Below, one piece after another: positions 7,019-13,044 of a stretch of DNA of 13,044 nt (its first letter is position 1; each line of letters begins with the position of its first letter). A program made the position numbers and the translations under genes. Source of the stretch: Bifidobacteriaceae bacterium (GTDB taxonomy: Bacteria; Actinomycetota; Actinomycetes; Actinomycetales; WQXJ01). The notes under the pieces are model-generated. The model did not search any database. It was not told where the DNA came from and saw only the letters and a list, made by a program, of their open reading frames with translations. Location of the stretch: positions 1 through 13,044 of the forward strand of contig JAISCU010000086.1 in assembly GCA_031265345.1 (NCBI GenBank), read 5' to 3'.

Positions 7019-7053
7019 ACGGGGCGTCTACGACCGCATCGTAGACGCCCCGT
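7019..7053 (+). terminator. Strong terminator-like hairpin after the secreted-protein gene
   Basis: The 15-base arms ACGGGGCGTCTACGA (7019-7033) and TCGTAGACGCCCCGT (7039-7053) pair perfectly around the loop CCGCA. It starts 25 bases after the stop codon. There is no T-run, which is common for terminators in GC-rich actinobacteria. The stem is long enough also to be a protein-binding palindrome. Confidence 0.7.
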
Positions 7054-7153
7054 CCGGCTATCCCGGCCCCACCGATCAGCTTGTGCGCCTCCGTTCACGA
7101 TTTGCGTGCATTGGAAGGCTGAGCGAGATGTCACTTGAGATTGCCGTACCCTA

Positions 7154-7217
7154 GGGCGCTGGGAGCTAACGAAAGGGCGGCAGACGAAGTGGCCGCGTTA
7201 GCGTAGAACAAGCGCCC
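7154..7217. repeat. Nested inverted repeat, possible structured RNA or DNA site
   Basis: Three nested arm pairs form one rod: GGGCGCT (7154-7160) with AGCGCCC (7211-7217), GCTAAC (7165-7170) with GTTAGC (7197-7202), and GCGGC (7177-7181) with GCCGC (7192-7196), closing on a 10-base loop. Internal loops separate the helices. No coding frame explains it. It could be a small RNA, part of an oriT or oriV, or an attachment region; the sequence does not decide. Confidence 0.4.
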
Positions 7218-7225
7218 ACGAGGTA

Positions 7226-7246
7226 ACTGGTCAGGTCGTGACCGGT
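7226..7246. repeat. Hairpin next to the nested repeat
   Basis: ACTGGTCA (7226-7233) pairs with TGACCGGT (7239-7246), with one G-T wobble, around the loop GGTCG. It begins 8 bases after the larger nested repeat and may belong to the same structure. Confidence 0.35.
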
Positions 7247-7575
7247 AGCCGCGGGTCGCCGGCGAACAGGCGATCCAGGTTGCCCATCCCGCCTATCCGG
7301 GGTGCCTCATAGTCAAGTGCCCGCGTAGTTGATGCTGTTCTTCGGGCACGGCACCACTACACTTCCACGTAAGCACTCCTTTGGCTTACATCAAACAAAA
7401 GGCTCTTGGGCTCTATGCATTGCCCTGCGGGGCGCCTCAGACTCTCCTATCTCTTGCCGCCCTTCGGCACCGTGGCCAGAGACCGCGATACAAGCCCTGC
7501 GCCACCGCCGCGCCACACAAACCGGGTAAGCTACCAGCACGACCAAGACACATCCAGGCGTAGGTACGTTTAGGC

Positions 7576-9198
7576 GTCAACGGCACTCCCCTGACCCGCT
7601 ACTACCAGGCGGACGGAACCCCGCCCGGCGTCTGGGCTGGACGCGGGGTCGCGCAGCTCGGCGACGGCGCCCTCCGGGTCGGCGAGCAGGTGACCGAGGC
7701 GCACCTGGAGCGCCTACTCGGGAACGGCCACGACCCTGTCACGGGCGAGAAGCTCGGGAACGGGTTCGGGCGGTACCGGACCGTCGAGGAACGGATCGCG
7801 AGCCGGTTGGCGCGCCTCGACCCCACCCAGCGCAAAGCGGAACGGGAGGCCGCCGTCGCGCGGATCGCCGCAGCCGAGGAGGCGAAGAAGCAGCGCCGCC
7901 CGGTGGTCGGCTACGACTTCACGTTCTCGGTCCCCAAGACCGTCTCGGCGTTGTGGGGGGTGGCTGACGCGGGCACGCAGGCGCTGATCGCCGCCTGCCA
8001 CCACGCCGCCGTCTCCGAGGTCCTCGACTTCATGGAGCGGCGGGTCGCCGAGACCAGGGTCGGCGCCAAGAACCCCCACGGCGGGGCGGTCGCCCAAGCC
8101 CGGGTCTGCGGGGTCGCGGCGACCGGGTTCGACCACTGGGACTCCCGGGCCGGAGACCCCCAACTCCACACCCACATGGTCGTCTCATCGCGGGTCAGAA
8201 CCCGTGACGACGGGGTGTGGCGGGCGTTGGACGGCCGCCCGGTCCACGGCGCGGTGGTCGCGTTGTCCGAGTTGTACAACGCGCTGCTCGCGGACCGGAT
8301 CGCGGCGAGCTTCGGCCTGGAATGGGAGCACCGGGAACGGGGACGAGACCGGAACCCCGGATTCGAACTCGCGGCCGTCCCAGACGCGCTCGCGGAGGAG
8401 TTCTCGTCCCGGTCCGCGGCCATCGACCAGGCGAAAGAAGACCTGGTCGCGGAGTACCGGGAACGGCACGGCCGCGACCCCAGCCCGAGGACGGCCATCA
8501 GGTTGCGTCAGCAGGCGACCTTGGAGACCCGCCCCCGCAAACAGAGCCGCCCCCTGGCCGAATCTGCGTCTGGTTGGAGGGCGCGCGCCACCGCCGTGCT
8601 CGGTCAGGACGCGGGAACTTGGGCGCGGCAAGCCGTCGCCAGGGCTGCGGGCAGCCGTCCCGGTTTGCTGCGCGCCGACGACGTGCCCCTCGACCTGGTG
8701 GAACAACTCGGCGCGTCGGTGATGGTCGCGGTGGGCGACAAACGCGCCACTTGGAGACGGTGGAACCTCCACGCGGAAGCCACCCGCCAGACCATGCACT
8801 GGCGTTTCGCGACCCTCGCCGACCGGGAGACGGCCCTCGACCTGATCGCAGACGCCGCAGAACGACGCTCCACGCCGATCACCCCGGAGCCGGCCATCGC
8901 GCCCGCCGCGTTCCAGCGCCCGGACGGGACGAGCGCCTTCCGGCCCACAGCGTCAACGCTGTTCACCTCCCAGGCGATATGGGACGCCGAGGAACGCCTC
9001 CTGGCGTCGAGCCGCGCCAACACCGCTCCGACCCTCGAACTGACGATCCTCGACGCCGTGATCGAGAACCCGACCGAGGACGGTCCCCGCGTGGCCACGG
9101 ACCAGGCGGAGGCCCTCGCCGCGATCGCCGTGTCCGGACGGGTCGCGGACCTTCTCGTCGGCCCCGCCGGGGCGGGCAATACCACATGCCGGGTTTGA
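7576..9198 (+). pseudogene. Second MobF relaxase, truncated at both ends
   Basis: This is the relaxase half of a different actinobacterial MobF protein. Homology starts abruptly at about 7579 with TPLTRYYQADGTPPGVWAG, which holds the Tyr-Tyr pair, just after an in-frame TAG at 7561; the usual first few dozen residues are missing. A GTG at 7690 opens a 502-residue frame but lies after the tyrosines. The HUH site is intact: His at 8134-8136, 8167-8169 and 8173-8175 in HWDSRAGDPQLHTH. The frame reaches the Walker A motif as GPAGAGNTT, with AAT (Asn) at 9178-9180 in place of the Lys codon, and ends in TGA four codons after the two Thr. The rest of the helicase and the C-terminal domain are absent. 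It is only distantly similar to the intact relaxase at 1368. It is probably nonfunctional, though a shortened relaxase cannot be fully excluded. Confidence 0.85.
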
Positions 9199-9521
9199 CG
9201 CCACTGTTGGCGCGACGGATCCGCTTGCCGGCGGCTTGCGTCACGGACTCGTCCAAGGTGGCCGTGCCAAGGCTCGCAGGAAGCTGCGGGGCTGCTGGTC
9301 GGCCGCCAGGTTCCCAACCCTTGCATTCACTGGCTCACGCCAAAGACCGCAAAAGTATCTGCGCATGCCTATTTGCGCTTCAAGGCTACTGCCTTGTCAC
9401 CGGCTCTCTGGGACGATGGCTTATCCATGTGCGCCCGAGGCCGGGGGAACACGGATAAGCCCTTCAGGTACGCGGGACTGGCGGGTGTTGCCGCTGGAGC
9501 GGCGCGGAGTGCCCCCGGCGG
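9199..9521. other. Gap between the relaxase remnant and the exporter genes
   Basis: No gene here is supported. None of the six frames continues the relaxase helicase, so the break at about 9180 is a real junction. The only clear structure is the inverted repeat at 9418-9461. Open plus-strand frames in this stretch have no ribosome binding site and no recognisable motif. Confidence 0.5.
9418..9461 (-). terminator. Inverted repeat downstream of the HlyD gene, possible terminator
   Basis: GGCTTATCC (9418-9426) and GGATAAGCC (9453-9461) are perfect 9-base arms. After one A/C mismatch the stem continues with TGT and ACA, and the interior is GC-rich. It lies about 60 bases beyond the stop of the minus-strand HlyD gene, so a terminator fits, but there is no T-run. 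It could also be a trace of a mobile-element end. Confidence 0.4.
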
Positions 9522-10946
9522 TTATTGTCTCTCTACGAGCCCGGTTTTCTCGCCCAGCCATCTGAGCACCGTGATCCTCCGTGTGGTGACGGTGACATTG
9601 ACCGGCACGCCGGGCAGGACCGCGGGCGCGGCGCCGTCGGCCTGAGCGGCTGGGCGGGTTTCCAGGCGCAAGTCGACCAGGTAGTACGCTTGGCCGTCGT
9701 CGGTGGCCCGCGCCGCCGCCGCGATGCGGTCGACCCAGCAGCGGGCGCGGCCCGTTTCGAAGCCGGGGATCTCCGGCATTTCGCAGGTGATCTCGCCGCC
9801 TTCGGCGACGTTCGCCGCCATTTGCGCGCGCATGGCGACTTGCGCGGCCGTGCGACCGTCTCCGCTTTGGGGGACGACCTGGAAGACTTCTTGGCCGGCT
9901 TCCACGCGGTCGCCCTCGCGCAGGTCGATTGTCAGGTCGATGACGCCGGCCACGGGGGCGGCCAGGGTGGCTTGGGCGATCTCGAGGTCGAGGCTGGACG
10001 CTTCAAGCGACCAGTCGACCTGCTGTTGGTGCAGCTGCTGCTCGGCAGACGAGATTGAGAGCATGAACTGGGCGGTCACGTAGCTTCGCGGTTCGGTGGC
10101 GGTCGCGCTGCTCGTTGCCTCAAGCTGGGCTCGCAGCGCGGCGACCTCTGTGTTGTATTGGGCCCGCTGCGTCTCGGTGGCGTCTATCTGGGTTTCGATC
10201 TGGACGACGAACTCGGCGTCGTAGGCGGCCACCGCGTCGGCGTTGTCGGCGCTCGGTTTCGGCCGCCCGGCCTTGTACGATTGATGGAGCGCCTGGCAGT
10301 AGGAGTCCGCAGAAGAAAACACGCTCCCGGACCGTATTGCTTGGGCGAGTCGGGTGAGTTCTTCGGCCCGCCCGCCTAGCTTGGCGGCTGACGCCTCACT
10401 GGCGGCCAAAGACGCGCGGGCCGCCGCCTCAGTCGACGCGCTCGCCTCGTAGTCATTCTCAGCGGCGGTCTCCGCCGAGGCCAGTTCCTCGCGGTACCTC
10501 TCCAACTCGTAGTGGAACACCGGTTCCGTGCCAGGGTCGAACGGGTTCGCGTGGGAGTTGGCGGCCTCCCGCAGACGCCGATAGCCGTCGAGGGATTCTT
10601 CGTTGCTGCGCTGCTCCGACGTTATCTGGCTTCTGCGGCCTTCCAGGTGGGCGGTGTCCAACACCACCACCGCGTCGCCTGGTCCCACGGTGTCGCCGTC
10701 GCGCGCCAGTATCCGCTCCACGGTCCCAGACAGCACCGCGGTCCGGGCGCGCACCGGCTCGTCCGAGGTCACGGCTCCGACCGCGCTTTGGGTTTCCTCG
10801 ATTTTGAGGAACCCGGACAAGACCGCGACCACGGCGACGGCCGCGGCCACCGCCAACACTATCGCCCGGACTCCCCGAGGGGGCTCGCTCGCCAAGACCT
10901 CGCGGGTCGTGCCCACGTCCGCCAGGTCGATGTACTCGGCTTTCAC
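9522..10946 (-). CDS. HlyD-family membrane fusion protein of an ABC exporter
   Basis: This 474-residue protein should link the ABC transporter in the next gene to the outside of the cell. It has a short cytoplasmic N-terminus, one membrane helix at about 27-46 (Ala/Val-rich), and the first half of a lipoyl-like barrel at about 64-101 (VLSGTVERILARDGDTVGPG). A long Ala/Glu/Gln-rich helical hairpin runs from about 105 to 325. The second barrel half, APVAGVIDLTIDLREGDRVEAG, starts at 330, and a beta-rich C-terminal part follows. This is the standard layout of fusion proteins working with bacteriocin/NHLP-type exporters. Two cysteines (388 and 403) flank PGFETGRAR and might form a disulfide. The ATG overlaps the TGA stop of the ABC gene (ATGA), so the two are translationally coupled. 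The gene is complete. Confidence 0.88.
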   Translation of the reverse strand: MKAEYIDLADVGTTREVLASEPPRGVRAIVLAVAAAVAVVAVLSGFLKIEETQSAVGAVTSDEPVRARTAVLSGTVERILARDGDTVGPGDAVVVLDTAHLEGRRSQITSEQRSNEESLDGYRRLREAANSHANPFDPGTEPVFHYELERYREELASAETAAENDYEASASTEAAARASLAASEASAAKLGGRAEELTRLAQAIRSGSVFSSADSYCQALHQSYKAGRPKPSADNADAVAAYDAEFVVQIETQIDATETQRAQYNTEVAALRAQLEATSSATATEPRSYVTAQFMLSISSAEQQLHQQQVDWSLEASSLDLEIAQATLAAPVAGVIDLTIDLREGDRVEAGQEVFQVVPQSGDGRTAAQVAMRAQMAANVAEGGEITCEMPEIPGFETGRARCWVDRIAAAARATDDGQAYYLVDLRLETRPAAQADGAAPAVLPGVPVNVTVTTRRITVLRWLGEKTGLVERQ

Positions 10947-12922
10947 TTCCCTGGCTCCTGTTGGCTCCAGGCGGGCCGCGTCGGGCCGCGCCGCTCACGC
11001 GGCCCAAACAACGGGGAGTGAGTGACGCTGTCCGCCGGGCTCGCGGACTGGGCGCGCCACAGCGACGCGTAAACCCCGTTCGCGGCCAGCAGCTCGCGGT
11101 GCGTTCCCGACTCGGCCACCGCGCCGTCCCGCATCACGTAGATTACGTCGCAGGAGACGACGGTGCTCAACCGGTGGGCGATTATCAGCCGGGTGACCTC
11201 CCCGCCCAGGCGGTCCAGACCCTCCGAGACCGCCCGTTCGGACGCGGAGTCCATGTGGCTGGTCGCCTCGTCAAGGACCAACACGTCCGCCTCGCGCAGT
11301 AGCGCCCGGGCGATGGCGAGCCGCTGCCGCTGCCCCCCGGACAGGTTCGCGGCGTTTTCCTCCAGGAACGACTGATACCGGGCCGGCATCGCCGCGATGA
11401 ACCCGTGTGCCCCGGCCGCCTCGCACGCGGCCACGATCTGCTCGGTAGTCGCCTCCGGGACCGCGAACCGCAGGTTGTCCTCGATGCTCCCCGAGAAGAA
11501 CGCCGTGTCCTGCCCCACGTAGGCGATCCTCTCGCGCAGGGACTCGGCCGACACGTCCTCAATGGCGTGGTCCCCGATCAACACCCGCCCGGCCTGCGCC
11601 AAATGGAACTTCATCACCAGCTTCGCCACCGTTGTCTTGCCCGACCCGGACTCGCCCACCAGCCCCACGCTCGACCCCGGCGGTATCTCCAAGGACAGGC
11701 CGCGCAACACGGGCCGGCGCGTGCCGTACCGGAAAGCCACGTCCTCGAAAACGATAGGCCCCTTGATCCGCCCGACCCGGACCTGGCCCGGCCCGTCCAC
11801 CACCTCCGGGTCGAGCACCAGCACATCCGCCAACCGCCTCGCGGCCACCGCCGCCGACTGCAACTCCGGCTGCAACCCCATCAGGTTCCGCACCGGGTCG
11901 AGGAAATAGTTCAGAAGGGTCGCGAACACCACCAACTCCCCGATGCTCATCTTCCCGCCGAGGACTTGGACCGCGCCGACCCACAAGATCACCGCGTTGC
12001 CGACCGCGACCAAGCTCTGCGAGACCACTTCCTGCGCGTTCTGCCACTCCCCGTACCGGAACACCGACCGCAAGAACGACACATACAGCGAGTCGGCCCT
12101 GTCCTTCATCCGGCGCTGCGCGTTGTACGCCTTGACCGTCTCCGCGCCGGTGATCGTCTCAACGAAATGCGACGTGACCCTGGCGTTGCCCTCCATGATC
12201 CGCTCGTTCAACCGCGCCACAGGTTTGAGCACCACCAGCCCCAACACCACGTGCAGCACAGCGACCGCGGCCGCTATCGCGAACAGCAACCGGTTCTGGG
12301 CGGCCAAGACAATGCACCCCCCGACCGACATGAGCACGTCCACGAACACAGTCACCGTCGCGCCCGCCAAAGCCACCCTGATCTTCGAGGCGTCCGCGAA
12401 CCGCGCGATCACGTCCCCGACTCTGCGGGTACCGAAAAACGCCATCGGCAGGTCGGTGACATGGTTGAAATACCCCAGCAGCAACGGGATGTCGATGCGC
12501 TGCTGGACGTGCAGCACCAACTGGAACCTGGCCGCGTCGAGTAAGCCCTTCACCAGATACAAGCCCAGCACAGCAATCGAGACCGTGGTCAGGGTGCGCC
12601 GCAGCTCGCCCGGAACCACGTCGTCAATGATCACCTTGAAATAGAACGCCGCGATGATTCCCAACGCCGTGGTCAACACCGACGCCACCGCCAGCAGCGC
12701 CAGGAACGAGCCCTGCCCGCGCAACAACCCCACAAACCGCCCCAAAGCGGAGCTTTCCTTCTCGCCCCTGATCGTGCCATCCTGGGCCGGGGCCATGATC
12801 ACGAGCACGCCCGTCCAGATCCGGGCGAACTCGTCCGCCGACATAGCTACCACGCCCCGCGCCGGGTCTGCGATAGTCAACCGGTCGTCCTTGATCCGGT
12901 GGATCACCACATAGTGAAGCAT
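10943..12922 (-). CDS. Bacteriocin-type ABC exporter with a truncated C39 peptidase domain
   Basis: Relatives cut the leader from a peptide at a double-glycine site and export it. The 659 residues begin with the last part of a C39 peptidase: HYVVIH holds the catalytic His (residue 3) and IADPARG the Asp. The roughly 90 preceding residues with the catalytic Cys are absent. A six-helix membrane domain follows (about 70-350), then a complete ATPase: Walker A GESGSGKT (423-430), Q-loop Gln471, signature LSGGQ (527-531), Walker B VLVLDE (547-552) and H-loop His583. There is no ribosome binding site before the ATG at 12922, and a TGA lies 14 codons upstream in frame, with no C39 Cys motif in any frame to the right edge. 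The 5' end is therefore probably lost by rearrangement. It may still be an intact transporter lacking peptidase activity, or an inactive gene. Confidence 0.85.
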   Translation of the reverse strand: MLHYVVIHRIKDDRLTIADPARGVVAMSADEFARIWTGVLVIMAPAQDGTIRGEKESSALGRFVGLLRGQGSFLALLAVASVLTTALGIIAAFYFKVIIDDVVPGELRRTLTTVSIAVLGLYLVKGLLDAARFQLVLHVQQRIDIPLLLGYFNHVTDLPMAFFGTRRVGDVIARFADASKIRVALAGATVTVFVDVLMSVGGCIVLAAQNRLLFAIAAAVAVLHVVLGLVVLKPVARLNERIMEGNARVTSHFVETITGAETVKAYNAQRRMKDRADSLYVSFLRSVFRYGEWQNAQEVVSQSLVAVGNAVILWVGAVQVLGGKMSIGELVVFATLLNYFLDPVRNLMGLQPELQSAAVAARRLADVLVLDPEVVDGPGQVRVGRIKGPIVFEDVAFRYGTRRPVLRGLSLEIPPGSSVGLVGESGSGKTTVAKLVMKFHLAQAGRVLIGDHAIEDVSAESLRERIAYVGQDTAFFSGSIEDNLRFAVPEATTEQIVAACEAAGAHGFIAAMPARYQSFLEENAANLSGGQRQRLAIARALLREADVLVLDEATSHMDSASERAVSEGLDRLGGEVTRLIIAHRLSTVVSCDVIYVMRDGAVAESGTHRELLAANGVYASLWRAQSASPADSVTHSPLFGPRERRGPTRPAWSQQEPGK

Positions 12923-13044
12923 CCCCGCGATGTTTCTGAGATAATTGACCAGTTCGGGGTTTCAATTCCCCGCATTGGTCGCGGCCTGTCGTGTTCGATT
13001 ATGCCTTAGTTTCGCCCGTCTCGTCGCTATGCGGTGGGCGCGCG
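12923..13044. other. Right edge: no gene, nested inverted repeat
   Basis: This stretch should have coded for the N-terminal half of the C39 peptidase, but no frame does. It holds a nested inverted repeat: GACCA (12947-12951) with TGGTC (12976-12980), and inside it GGGG (12956-12959) with CCCC (12968-12971) around TTTCAATT. On the minus strand this reads GGGGAATTGAAAC, which resembles the 3' end of some CRISPR repeats. Only one copy is present, so no array can be called. Confidence 0.4.

Larger units (their letters stand above)
7054..7575. other. 520-base stretch without a convincing gene, with inverted repeats
   Basis: The first part holds two structured elements (7154-7217 and 7226-7246, listed separately). 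From 7356 to 7231 the minus strand has a short open frame whose end, LDYEAPRIGGMGNLDRLF then AGDPRLPVTT and a TGA, reads like the C-terminal tail of a real protein, but it has no start and is cut by a stop at 7357-7359. It may be a gene remnant of unknown family. The part from about 7330 to 7560 is noticeably less GC-rich and shows nothing I recognise. An in-frame TAG at 7561 precedes the relaxase remnant. Confidence 0.5.

Noticed and set aside
7381..7563. A 60-residue plus-strand frame starting with TTG
   Set aside because: There is no ribosome binding site and the sequence shows no domain or homolog that I recognise.
9236..9565. Plus-strand frame possibly continuing the relaxase remnant
   Set aside because: It shows none of the helicase motifs expected after Walker A and overlaps the end of the HlyD gene.
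12959..12988. Calling a CRISPR array from the ATTGAAAC-like motif
   Set aside because: Only one copy is present in the window, no cas gene is visible, and the same bases form an ordinary nested hairpin.
12990..13000. GTTCGATTATG as a tRNA T-loop
   Set aside because: No acceptor, D-arm or anticodon stem could be paired around it.

Overview
The window is high-GC DNA from an actinobacterium. The evidence is the strong third-position G/C bias, the frequent GTG starts, two MobF (TrwC/TraA-type) relaxases of the kind found in actinobacterial plasmids and conjugative elements, and a GC-rich lipoprotein with a typical lipobox. The genus cannot be read from the sequence. Gene content points to an accessory region: a conjugative or mobilizable element beside remnants of at least two other mobile elements and half of an export system.

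Left part (1-4871): two overlapping minus-strand genes, an unrecognised plasmid-type protein and a ParB-like helix-turn-helix protein that runs off the left edge, are divergent from a complete 1167-residue MobF relaxase-helicase. The roughly 370-base region between them carries several inverted repeats, including a 7-bp-arm repeat that is a candidate oriT or operator, and a palindrome overlapping a putative -10 box. This looks like an intact transfer/maintenance module.

Middle (4872-7575): a minus-strand lipoprotein gene with four mature cysteines faces away from a plus-strand gene for a Sec-secreted protein, also with four cysteines. Between them lies a short frameshifted remnant of an ISAzo13-family transposase. 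A good sigma-70-type promoter (TTGACA, 18 bases, TAGCCT) precedes the secreted-protein gene, and a perfect 15-bp hairpin follows it. The next 520 bases have no convincing gene but contain nested inverted repeats that could fold as a structured RNA or a DNA site.

Right part (7576-13044): a second, different MobF relaxase is truncated at both ends. It lacks its first few dozen residues and stops inside the helicase Walker A motif, where Lys is replaced by Asn. Beyond a 320-base gap lie two overlapping minus-strand genes, an HlyD-type membrane fusion protein and a bacteriocin-exporter-type ABC transporter. The transporter keeps only the last part of its C39 peptidase domain, without the catalytic cysteine, and its 5' end looks truncated near position 12922. 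The sequence from there to the right edge has no recognisable gene and holds a nested inverted repeat that loosely resembles a single CRISPR repeat.

Overall this reads as a patchwork: one apparently functional conjugation module, one dead relaxase, one dead transposase, and a secreted protein, lipoprotein and exporter group whose members may or may not work together. No tRNA, rRNA or CRISPR array was seen.
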